Both the position numbers and the translations under genes were made by a program. From NCBI GenBank assembly GCA_964404765.1, contig CAYOLL010000087.1, positions 1 through 7,293 of the forward strand: DNA of 7,293 nucleotides, read 5' to 3'. Positions 1 to 6,329 of this stretch are shown here, piece after piece. Position 1 is the stretch's first letter; each line of letters begins with the position of its first letter. The notes under the pieces were generated by a model. It was not told the DNA's origin and did not search any database. It saw nothing but the letters and a program-made list of their open reading frames with translations. The stretch is from CAYOLL01 sp964404765 [NCBI: uncultured Gemmatimonadota bacterium]. GTDB lineage: Bacteria > 4572-55.

Positions 1-38
1 AAGGGTTGAAGAACAAAACCCTTAGGGTGAACTTACCC
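1..38. repeat. Nested short inverted repeats at the window edge
   Basis: AAGGGTT at 1-7 pairs with AACCCTT at 17-23 across a 9-nt loop. The right arm can instead pair with AGGGT at 24-28 (ACCCTTAGGGT, 18-28), and GGGT 25-28 can pair with ACCC 35-38. The alternative pairings are mutually exclusive. No T-run follows, so this is not a clear intrinsic terminator. The same 8-mer AACCCTTA recurs in an inverted repeat upstream of the outer-membrane gene at 3688. The left arm may continue beyond the window. It could be an operator, the end of an upstream transcription unit, or chance. Confidence 0.35.
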
Positions 39-50
39 AAAGTTATTAAA

Positions 51-80
51 TTGACATTCCTAAGCATGCTTGATTATAAC
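51..80 (+). promoter_or_regulatory. Predicted sigma70-type promoter of the kinase-mtnA operon
   Basis: A perfect -35 hexamer TTGACA (51-56) is followed, after 18 bp, by TATAAC (75-80), which matches the -10 consensus at five of six positions. Transcription would start near 86-88, giving a leader of about 40 nt before the kinase start. It is the best promoter-like sequence upstream of the kinase. The call rests on sequence match only. Confidence 0.5.
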
Positions 81-116
81 GCCTGTCTGGATTGACTAAC
101 CGAATAGATTCTCTTT

Positions 117-122
117 GGTGAT
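117..122 (+). promoter_or_regulatory. Ribosome binding site deciding the kinase start
   Basis: GGTGAT matches the core of the anti-Shine-Dalgarno complement and ends 7 nt before ATG 130. TTG 115, GTG 118 and ATG 121 are also in frame, but they overlap or precede this element and have no comparable upstream site. ATG 130 is therefore preferred. Confidence 0.5.
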
Positions 123-129
123 GATAAAG

Positions 130-1926
130 ATGCGATTTGAAAATCTTTTTAAAAGATATGTATCTCAAAAAAGCGGGCTGCCGGCTCTTCGCCCGGAGCT
201 GATCCAGAGTCAAAAGTGGCTGATGATCGTCCGATTGCTGATTGTAACGATTATCATTGGCATTGGATTCGTATTTCTGCGCTACCCGGACTATGCCAGC
301 TATCTCAAACCTTTTGCCGTAATTGTCGCGATTGCCTACAGCTTGTCGGGTTTATATCTGTTGGCTTTTTGGCTGGCAGTTCCCTTTAAATGGGTTTTGT
401 ACGCCCAGATGTTCTTAGATATACTGCTGGTATCGGCAACAATCCATTTGACGGAAGGCATCGAAAGTCAGTTTTCATTATTATATTTTTTGGTGATTTT
501 GAGCGCCGCCATTTTTCTTTATATGCGCGGCAGTTTGATTGTGGCAACTTTTACGGCGGTTACCTACAGCATTCTGGTTGTCATGGAGTTTACGAATCTT
601 CTCCCGTCTATCCATCCGGCGTCACTCCCCGGCCAGGTTTCTGTAACCCGCGAATATCTTCTGCTGAAAGTTTACTTGCATCTGTGCTTTTTCTATCTGC
701 TTGCCTTTGTCAGCGGATTTGTGGCTGAGCGCGAGCGCGTCAAGGAGAAAAGTTTAGAAGTCACTCAGGAAAAACTCACGCGTATTCGTTTAGACACTGA
801 CGAAATTTTGCGGCACATGACCGGTGGTGTCATCAGTATTGATGCGCACGGCTTTATTGTTACTTTTAATAAAGCCGCCGAGAATATTTTGGGATACCGG
901 GAAGACGAGATTAAAGGCAAACAGTGCGAAGATGTTTTTAAAAATGATCTGCCATCTTTTATTGAATATCTTATGGACAGCATGAAAAGCGGACGATCTA
1001 TAACCGGTTATGAAATGGAATTGGAGCGTAAAGGTAAATCGGAATTGCCCTTACGGATTAGTACATCCATACTTGGCGAAGGCGAAAATATGCTTGGCCT
1101 GATTGCGGTATTCGAAGACCTGACCGAGGAGCGTCAGTTGCGGGAACAAATTCAGCGCGCGGATCGGTTAGCGGCTATTGGCGAACTTTCGGCCAGTATC
1201 GCCCATGAAATTCGCAATCCGTTGGCTTCTATCAGCGGCGCCGTACAAATGCTGCGGGATGATTTAAAAGTAGAGGGTGATAATAAAAGCTTGCTGAATC
1301 TGGTTATAAAGGAGTCTGAGCGGCTTAGCCGAATAACCGGTAATTTTTTAGACTTTGCCCGGCTTAAACCCGGACGTATGGAAGTTGCCTCAATTCAACA
1401 GGTTATTCAGGATGTTATTATTTTGGTCCGAAATCACGATAAAATGAAAGCAAGTGTTCAGATTATTTCACATGTTCCGCCTCAGGCGCTTTATGTAAAA
1501 ATGGATGATGGTCAAATGCGGCAAATGCTTCTAAATTTGACCCTCAACGCCTTAGATGCAATGGATGGATGCAATCCAGCCCAGCTTGGACTGCATTTAA
1601 GCGCGGTCTACTCCCCCGCCATGAATGTGAGTATCGCCCGTAACCGTGGGAAAATTCCCAACGGCTATGCCAAAATAACGGTGGCAGATACCGGTATAGG
1701 CATCAACCCCGAAAATAAGAACAAACTTTTTACACCGTTTTTTACAACCAAAAAAGGCGGCACGGGTCTTGGCCTGGCTGTTGTAAATCGTATTATTGAA
1801 AACCATGGCGGTTGGATCGAGGTAGACAGCACACCCAATAAAGGAACACAATTTATTCTGTATGTGCCGCTTGCGCTTTCTTCCGAAATCAAGATATCAC
1901 CACCTGAACAAAAAGCAAAAGGATGA
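130..1926 (+). CDS. PilS/NtrB-like membrane sensor histidine kinase with PAS domain
   Basis: This 598-residue inner-membrane kinase would autophosphorylate on His and pass the phosphate to a response regulator, probably of the NtrC class. Counted from ATG 130, about six hydrophobic segments occupy residues 32-200, a compact bundle with little periplasmic sequence, as in PilS. A charged helix (about 200-228) leads to a PAS domain (about 225-330) with the typical GVISID and FNKAAENILGY stretches. The HisKA domain carries HEIRNPL with phospho-acceptor His359. The HATPase_c domain shows the N box (LNLTLNALDAM, Asn473), the G1 box (VADTGIGI, Asp520), FTPFFTTK and the G2 box GGTGLGLAV (543-551). 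All catalytic boxes are intact. The N-to-G1 spacing is somewhat long (about 45 residues), suggesting a small insertion in the ATP-lid side. No receiver domain and no adjacent regulator gene are present. The sensed signal is unknown. In-frame alternatives at 115, 118 and 121 would add up to 5 residues. The gene is directly followed by mtnA. Confidence 0.93.
   Translation: MRFENLFKRYVSQKSGLPALRPELIQSQKWLMIVRLLIVTIIIGIGFVFLRYPDYASYLKPFAVIVAIAYSLSGLYLLAFWLAVPFKWVLYAQMFLDILLVSATIHLTEGIESQFSLLYFLVILSAAIFLYMRGSLIVATFTAVTYSILVVMEFTNLLPSIHPASLPGQVSVTREYLLLKVYLHLCFFYLLAFVSGFVAERERVKEKSLEVTQEKLTRIRLDTDEILRHMTGGVISIDAHGFIVTFNKAAENILGYREDEIKGKQCEDVFKNDLPSFIEYLMDSMKSGRSITGYEMELERKGKSELPLRISTSILGEGENMLGLIAVFEDLTEERQLREQIQRADRLAAIGELSASIAHEIRNPLASISGAVQMLRDDLKVEGDNKSLLNLVIKESERLSRITGNFLDFARLKPGRMEVASIQQVIQDVIILVRNHDKMKASVQIISHVPPQALYVKMDDGQMRQMLLNLTLNALDAMDGCNPAQLGLHLSAVYSPAMNVSIARNRGKIPNGYAKITVADTGIGINPENKNKLFTPFFTTKKGGTGLGLAVVNRIIENHGGWIEVDSTPNKGTQFILYVPLALSSEIKISPPEQKAKG
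1919..1923 (+). promoter_or_regulatory. mtnA ribosome binding site inside the end of the kinase gene
   Basis: AAGGA lies in the last sense codons and stop region of the kinase gene and ends 5 nt before ATG 1929. The other candidate, ATG 1923, overlaps the kinase stop as ATGA but has no Shine-Dalgarno at a workable distance. The arrangement implies translational coupling with either start. Confidence 0.5.
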
Positions 1927-1928
1927 AA

Positions 1929-2996
1929 ATGATCCCCGTAGTAATCGAATGGCAATCCGAAACGCAAGCGCTTAAACTACTTGATCAAACCAAATTGCCT
2001 GTTCGCCTTGTTTATATCACCTGTCAGACCCATCATGATGTCTGCAAAGCGATTAAACGTCTAAGTGTGCGTGGCGCCCCGGCGATTGGGATCGCCGCTG
2101 CTTATGGAGCGGCAATTGCTTCTGCTCGTGCAACGATGCCGGATAAGTCGGAACGCAACAACTTTATTCGACAGGCGATTATCGAGCTGTCGCAAACAAG
2201 GCCAACCGCAGTTAATCTCTTTTGGGCTTTAAATCAGATGTCCGCTGTTGTGGAAGCTAGCGCTGATGCGTCTTCCGATATGCTGACAAATGCCCTGCTG
2301 GCAAAAGCCATTGCCATCCATGAGGATGATCGGCAGCGTTGTTTAAAAATTGGGGAAATTGGATTGTCGCTTATTCCCGAAAGCGCGCAGATTTTAACTC
2401 ACTGCAACACAGGCGCATTGGCGACCGGTGGAATCGGTACCGCACTCGCGCCGATTTACTTGGCCCATGAGCGCGGCTACCGGATCAAAGTTTTCGCCGA
2501 TGAAACCCGACCGTTACTGCAGGGTTCACGGCTGACCGCATGGGAACTGATGCAGAGTGGCGTTGATGTAACCATCATCGCTGACAGTAGCGCAGCCTTT
2601 ACTATTTTGACCAAAGGCATTAACTTGATTATTGTCGGCGCAGATCGTATCACGCGCAACGGGGACACAGCCAATAAAATCGGCACATACGGTCTGGCAA
2701 TACTGGCCAAAGAGCTCGGCATCCCTTTTTATGTTGCCGCGCCCTTGTCAACTTTTGATTTGACCTTAACCAACGGCAGTCAAATTCCCATTGAAGAACA
2801 TGCGGATGAGACATTAGCAGAAAGCTTTGGTACCCGGACGGCCCCGCTGCGAGTCAAAACATTTGTGCCGGCATTTGATGTTACGCCCAGTCAGTATATT
2901 ACCGCTATTATTACAGAGCAGGGCATTCTGCGCCCGCCTTATGAGGCTGCAATTGCCCGCCTTACACCACGGTTAGACGCGGGCGGCAAAAGATAA
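1929..2996 (+). CDS. mtnA: S-methyl-5-thioribose-1-phosphate isomerase
   Basis: This cytoplasmic enzyme of the methionine salvage pathway converts the aldose 5-methylthioribose 1-phosphate to the ketose 5-methylthioribulose 1-phosphate. The product is 355 residues (357 from ATG 1923), the usual full length. Counted from ATG 1929, diagnostic motifs are RGAPAIGIAAAYG (about 48-60), THCNTGALATGG with the catalytic Cys159, FADETRPLLQGSRLTAWEL (about 189-207), and IIVGADRITRNGDTANKIGT with the catalytic Asp239. The C-terminal PAFDVTP is also typical. Cys and Asp fall at essentially the positions known for Bacillus subtilis MtnA (Cys160/Asp240). The family also includes eIF2B subunits and archaeal ribose-1,5-bisphosphate isomerase, but the motif set favours MtnA. 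In bacteria the same enzyme can also serve 5-deoxyribose disposal. No other salvage gene (mtnB, C, D, K, N) is in the window. It follows the kinase with a 2-bp gap, so the two are probably co-transcribed. Confidence 0.95.
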   Translation: MIPVVIEWQSETQALKLLDQTKLPVRLVYITCQTHHDVCKAIKRLSVRGAPAIGIAAAYGAAIASARATMPDKSERNNFIRQAIIELSQTRPTAVNLFWALNQMSAVVEASADASSDMLTNALLAKAIAIHEDDRQRCLKIGEIGLSLIPESAQILTHCNTGALATGGIGTALAPIYLAHERGYRIKVFADETRPLLQGSRLTAWELMQSGVDVTIIADSSAAFTILTKGINLIIVGADRITRNGDTANKIGTYGLAILAKELGIPFYVAAPLSTFDLTLTNGSQIPIEEHADETLAESFGTRTAPLRVKTFVPAFDVTPSQYITAIITEQGILRPPYEAAIARLTPRLDAGGKR

Positions 2997-3244
2997 ACTT
3001 TGTTGGATAGATGAACTTGCAAACTACCGCCACAGCCGGGGCGGACGAAGGCACCCGTCGCGTACATTGCTCGTTCGCATCGGTCGCTGATTGAGTTTAG
3101 CATGCGCTCGCAAGTTGCGAGGCCGCCATTTTCTTGTTTGAACGATAACCGCCGGTCAATTGACGCCGGAACTTTTTCAGGACAAGCAACCGGCGCCCGG
3201 TTGAAACTGTCCCGTCCTGCTATATACGCTCAACGGGCACAATC
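2997..3244. other. Intergenic region without recognisable gene; several short hairpins
   Basis: No credible gene is seen on either strand. The visible structure is a set of short inverted repeats. CTCGCAA-G-TTGCGAG lies at 3107-3121. GTCAATTGAC, a perfect 10-bp palindrome, lies at 3155-3164 with CCGG on both sides. CAACCGG-CGC-CCGGTTG lies at 3187-3203, itself bracketed by GACA (3181-3184) and TGTC (3208-3211). One + frame stays open for about 85 codons, but its translation has no recognisable family and runs into the palindrome downstream, so I do not call it. The region probably holds the 3' end of the kinase-mtnA transcript. Confidence 0.5.
3151..3178 (+). terminator. Weak candidate intrinsic terminator for the kinase-mtnA operon
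   Basis: An imperfect stem formed by CCGGTC and GACGCCGG around AATT (3152-3169) is followed by a run of five T (3173-3177). The stem is short and has a 2-nt bulge. It is the only hairpin plus T-run seen after mtnA, but it lies about 155 bp beyond the stop codon. Low confidence. Confidence 0.25.
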
Positions 3245-3354
3245 TTTCATTTTTAGGGCATGTCATTCCGGCGCGTTTTAGCCGGAATCTTCTTACAGGC
3301 AAACAAGATGCCGGATAAAAGCATTCCGGCATGACAGTGAACTTGAAAATGAAA
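3245..3354. repeat. Double-hairpin palindromic element (MITE or dispersed-repeat like)
   Basis: The core at 3261-3336 starts with TGTCATTCCGGC and ends with the near-complement GCATTCCGGCATGACA. The two halves are imperfect inverted repeats of about 31 bp around a short centre (3292-3305). Each half is also a hairpin by itself: ATTCCGGC (3265-3272) with GCCGGAAT (3281-3288), and ATGCCGG (3308-3314) with CCGGCAT (3326-3332). Outside the core, TTTCATTTT (3245-3253) and AAAATGAAA (3346-3354) extend the symmetry to about 110 bp. ATTCCGGC-N8-GCCGGAAT has the same geometry as ATTCC-type dispersed repeats such as neisserial dRS3. It has no coding capacity. It is probably a non-autonomous mobile or structural repeat, and copy number in the genome is unknown. 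Confidence 0.7.
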
Positions 3355-3356
3355 TA

Positions 3357-3503
3357 ATGTGGCCGTTGTCAATATACATTGACACCCGCGAAGGCTTTAT
3401 TTACCTGGCGCTGTTAACCGATGTCTTTTCCCGCAAGATTGTCGGTTACGATGTCAGCGACAAGACTTTTTCCAGTCCACATCACTCGCCAAAATCAAAA
3501 TAG
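3357..3503 (+). pseudogene. IS3-family transposase (OrfB, integrase core) fragment
   Basis: The frame 3357-3503 encodes 48 residues. Its central part, YIDTREGFIYLALLTDVFSR followed by KIVGYDVSD (about 3375-3463), closely follows the start of the rve/DDE core of IS3-type transposases, whose usual form is DITYI-x-T-x-EGF-x-YLA-x-V-x-D-x-FSRKIVG. The first catalytic Asp expected just before TYI is missing, because the sequence upstream is not transposase. The second Asp and the Glu lie beyond the break after 3466. So only about 30 residues of a protein of roughly 280 remain. It cannot be active. The fragment begins only a few bases after the palindromic element, so the junction may mark an insertion or deletion. 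Confidence 0.72.
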
Positions 3504-3583
3504 AAGACATACTTTCGCTTGAAATTCCGTTGCGTCGCCCTCCCAAAATGTGTAAACTTCAGGTCAAATCTAAAAACGGCTGA
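3467..3583 (+). pseudogene. Possible remnant resembling a type I restriction specificity subunit
   Basis: In a different frame from the transposase fragment, 3467-3583 is open. The stretch STSLAKIKIEDILSLEIPL (about 3476-3532) resembles the end of target-recognition domains in HsdS or similar methylase specificity proteins. There an 'i.iedllsleiPlPP' segment precedes a conserved EQ. The expected PPL-x-EQ is not retained; the sequence reads RRPPKMC and then diverges. It is too short for a firm assignment and could be chance. If real, this interval contains debris from at least two unrelated genes. Confidence 0.2.
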
Positions 3584-3622
3584 AAAAACGACCGAAAATG
3601 AGGGGTCATGAATAACTCAGGC

Positions 3623-3653
3623 TAAGGGTTTAAAATGCAACTTCTAACCCTTA
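3623..3653. promoter_or_regulatory. Inverted repeat upstream of the outer-membrane gene, possible operator
   Basis: TAAGGGTT (3623-3630) and AACCCTTA (3646-3653) are perfect 8-bp inverted arms around 15 nt, ending 34 bp before the ATG at 3688. The first bases of the loop (TAAAAT, 3631-3636) resemble a -10 hexamer, but no good -35 is seen 16-18 bp upstream. With no T-run it is not a terminator. It may be a dyad binding site or a 5'UTR hairpin. The same arm sequence occurs at 1-24 ahead of the kinase operon. Confidence 0.35.
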
Positions 3654-3687
3654 ACCAGAATAATTTAAAAAAGGGGAGGATTATATT

Positions 3688-6291
3688 ATGAAAAGATATT
3701 TGCTTGCAATGGCGCTTCTCATTTGCAGTTTGGACCCTCTGGCCTGGAGCAACACCGTCGAAATCAGCAAGCGCAGTTACACCACGATTCATGTCGACTC
3801 ACAATCCATTAAACTGGACGGCAAGTTAGACGACGCAGCCTGGAATTTAGTCGAGTGGACTGGTGAATTTATCCAGATATCCCCTAAAGAAGGCGAAGCG
3901 CCCGCACAAAAAACCACCTTCAAAATCCTCTACGATGATGATTATCTCTACGTTGGCGCGCGGGCCTATGATGACCCAAATCAGCTTGACGCGATCATGG
4001 CCCGGCGTGATAATTTTCCCGGCGATTGGCTGGAAATTAATATTGACAGTCGGCATGACCGCCAGACAGCATTTTCATTTACCGCCAGTTTATCCGGCGT
4101 CAAAGGCGATGAATTTATCTCTCAGGATGGCGACAGTTGGGATGGCAATTGGGACCCCATTTGGGATTTTAAAACGGATATTGCCACCCAAGGCTGGTCA
4201 GTGGAAATGCGCATTCCCTTCAATCAATTGCGCTTTAGTGATAAACCGGAGCATATTTGGGGCATCCAGGTGACACGGCGAATATATCGGCAAAACGAGC
4301 GATCAACCTGGCAGTTCATTCCGTCCGATTTATCCGGCTGGGTCAGCAATTTTGGCGAGCTTCGTGGCTTAAAAGGCATCAAATCCCGACGATTGATCGA
4401 AGTCTGGCCGTACGGCGTCCTCCGCCACACCCGTTTTCAGGTTGATCCGAACAACCCTTTTACCGACGGCACAGCGTTTCATTTTCAGGGCGGATTGGAC
4501 ACTAAAATCGGTTTGAATGACGAGCTGACTTTGGATGGAACGATTAATCCCGATTTTGGTCAGGTGGAAGCCGATCCATCGCAAGTTAATTTGTCTGTAT
4601 TTGAAACTTATCTCTCGGAGAAGCGGCCCTTTTTTATCGAAGGTCGTGACATTTTTGACTTTTCCATCGGCAGTAACAATTTGTTTTATTCACGGCGAAT
4701 CGGGCGTTCGCCACAATATTATCCTCCGGCAAGGTACGTAGAATTTCCGGACAACTCTACGATTCTGGGCGCAGCAAAGATTACAGGTAAGACGCAAAAT
4801 GGCTTAGCTGTTGGCATCATGAATGTGGTTACTGCCAAAGAAAGCGCGGACATTTCGAATGGTGCCCAGACGGAGAACATCCCGGTTGAACCATTGACCA
4901 ATTATTTTGTCGGCCGCTTGCAGCAAGAATATAATAAGGGTGAAACCCGTTTTGGCGGAGTTTTAACCGCAACCAATCGCAGTCTTGACGAAGATCACCT
5001 TAAATTTTTGCATACGGCGGCGTATAGTGTTGGGCTTGACTTTACGCATCAATGGCAGAATCGTATCTACGCGCTGCGCGGCAAGCTTTTTGGCAGTCGT
5101 GTTGAAGGCGACAAAACCGCAATTTTGGCAACACAACTTGCCTCTACCCACTATTTTCAGCGCCCGGACGCCAGCCATGTCAAAGTCGATTCCAGCCGGA
5201 CGGCGTTGAGCGGGTACGGCGGCGAACTGTCGTTTAACCGTAATGGCAACTTTAGCTGGGAAGCCCGGCTGGATTGGAACTCGCCCGGTCTGGAACTGAA
5301 TGATGTCGGTTTTCAGCCGGAAGCCGATAACATCAATAGAGCCCTAACATTAGGTTATCGTTTTGCCAAACCGTTTGGCGCTTTTCACAGTCTTTCTTTT
5401 TCGGGCACAACCAACGGAACATGGAGTTTTGCCGGTGAAACATTGAGCACCGGCGTCAAAGGTTCGATCAATGCCAATTTCAAGAATTATTGGACAGTTG
5501 GTTCAAACTTCAACCATTATTTTGAGCAGTTTTACCCACGGGAGCTGCGCGGCGGGCCAGGAATCAAACTCCCTGGTTGGACCTATGCCGAGATTTATGT
5601 CAATTCTGATCAGCGTAAAAATTTGCGGGTTAATTTTGGCTATAAATACACAATTGGCGACCAGGATAGCTACAACACGAAAGAGTTTTGGCTGTGGTTC
5701 TTGTCACAACCGACAAACTTTTTGTCAATTACGCTTAACCCCTGGCTGAACTTGAACCGCAGTGAAGTTCAATATATTAGCCAAGCCGTTATTGAGCAAA
5801 ATGACCGCTATATTTTTGGCCGTATGGATCAAAAAACAGCGGGGCTGACCCTCCGCCTAAACTATAGCATTACGCCGGAATTAAGTGTAGAATACTACGG
5901 TGCGCCATTTATTTCCGCCGGTAAATACAGCCGTTTTCAACGTGTTACTAATCCCAAGGCCCGTCAATATAAAGACCGATTTCACTTGTTTAACGATAGC
6001 GAAGTGGCTTATAATATAGCTACGCAGACTTACGAAGTCGACGAGAATGGCGACCAGATGATGGATTATCAATTCGGCAAGCCTGATTTTAATTATAAAG
6101 ACTTCAACTCCAATCTGGTGATTCGTTGGGAATATCGAGCCGGTTCTGCTTTATATTTGGTTTGGTCGCAAGGCCGGACGGATTTTGCAGCCGATGGCGA
6201 CTTTAGCGTGGGCGATGATTTGACCGACCTGTTTGATACGCATCCGCGCAATGTTTTTTTGATCAAGCTGAATCGGCGGTTTTCGTGGTAG
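3688..6291 (+). CDS. Exported CBM9-like/DUF5916 outer-membrane beta-barrel protein
   Basis: The product has 867 residues. A signal peptide (Lys-Arg, then a hydrophobic stretch 4-14) probably ends near AWS/N at 21-22. Cys13 is not in a lipobox, so it is not a lipoprotein. Residues about 33-225 form a carbohydrate-binding family 9-like beta sandwich: LDGKLDDAAW (43-52), YDDDYLYVGARAYDD (82-96), and WDPIWDFKTD followed by GWSVEMRIPFNQLRF. The rest (about 240-867) is the DUF5916 barrel, with its hallmark LTLDGTINPDFGQVEAD (280-296), EKRPFFIEGRDIFDF (311-325) and FYSRRIGRSP (333-342). The final residue is Trp in RRFSW, a typical BAM recognition end. Length and order match the family. The ligand and the transport role of DUF5916 proteins are not established; glycan or hydrophobic-nutrient uptake is only a guess. 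The start is secured by GGGGAGGA (3673-3680), 7 nt before ATG. It is probably co-transcribed with the downstream rpn gene. Confidence 0.9.
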   Translation: MKRYLLAMALLICSLDPLAWSNTVEISKRSYTTIHVDSQSIKLDGKLDDAAWNLVEWTGEFIQISPKEGEAPAQKTTFKILYDDDYLYVGARAYDDPNQLDAIMARRDNFPGDWLEINIDSRHDRQTAFSFTASLSGVKGDEFISQDGDSWDGNWDPIWDFKTDIATQGWSVEMRIPFNQLRFSDKPEHIWGIQVTRRIYRQNERSTWQFIPSDLSGWVSNFGELRGLKGIKSRRLIEVWPYGVLRHTRFQVDPNNPFTDGTAFHFQGGLDTKIGLNDELTLDGTINPDFGQVEADPSQVNLSVFETYLSEKRPFFIEGRDIFDFSIGSNNLFYSRRIGRSPQYYPPARYVEFPDNSTILGAAKITGKTQNGLAVGIMNVVTAKESADISNGAQTENIPVEPLTNYFVGRLQQEYNKGETRFGGVLTATNRSLDEDHLKFLHTAAYSVGLDFTHQWQNRIYALRGKLFGSRVEGDKTAILATQLASTHYFQRPDASHVKVDSSRTALSGYGGELSFNRNGNFSWEARLDWNSPGLELNDVGFQPEADNINRALTLGYRFAKPFGAFHSLSFSGTTNGTWSFAGETLSTGVKGSINANFKNYWTVGSNFNHYFEQFYPRELRGGPGIKLPGWTYAEIYVNSDQRKNLRVNFGYKYTIGDQDSYNTKEFWLWFLSQPTNFLSITLNPWLNLNRSEVQYISQAVIEQNDRYIFGRMDQKTAGLTLRLNYSITPELSVEYYGAPFISAGKYSRFQRVTNPKARQYKDRFHLFNDSEVAYNIATQTYEVDENGDQMMDYQFGKPDFNYKDFNSNLVIRWEYRAGSALYLVWSQGRTDFAADGDFSVGDDLTDLFDTHPRNVFLIKLNRRFSW

Positions 6292-6313
6292 ACGAAGCAC
6301 GCCAACTGTATCA

Positions 6314-6320
6314 AGAGGAG
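6314..6320 (+). promoter_or_regulatory. Ribosome binding site of the rpn gene
   Basis: AGAGGAG lies 9 nt before ATG 6330, in the 38-bp gap after the outer-membrane gene stop. It sets the start of a frame that is open to the window edge. No terminator or promoter is evident in the gap, which favours read-through from the upstream gene. Confidence 0.6.
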
Positions 6321-6329
6321 ATATTAATT

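Noticed and set aside
3-95. Open + frame at the window start that could be the end of an upstream gene
   Set aside because: Only about 30 codons without recognisable content, and it overlaps the predicted promoter. A gene end here can be neither supported nor excluded.
3187-3203. Hairpin CAACCGG-CGC-CCGGTTG as terminator
   Set aside because: The stem is good, but no T-run follows on either strand at the right place.
3012-3281. Open + frame of about 85 codons after mtnA, with an internal ATG near 3101
   Set aside because: It has no recognisable family, no ribosome binding site and a hairpin-rich sequence, and it ends inside the palindromic repeat.
3245-3354. CRISPR array or tRNA-like structure from the repeated GCCGGAAT modules
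   Set aside because: The modules are inverted, not direct repeats with unique spacers, and no tRNA arms or conserved loops are present.
3688-3730. Lipoprotein signal at Cys13 of the outer-membrane protein
   Set aside because: Ile precedes the Cys, which does not fit the lipobox small-residue rule, and the beta-barrel end favours an ordinary signal peptide.
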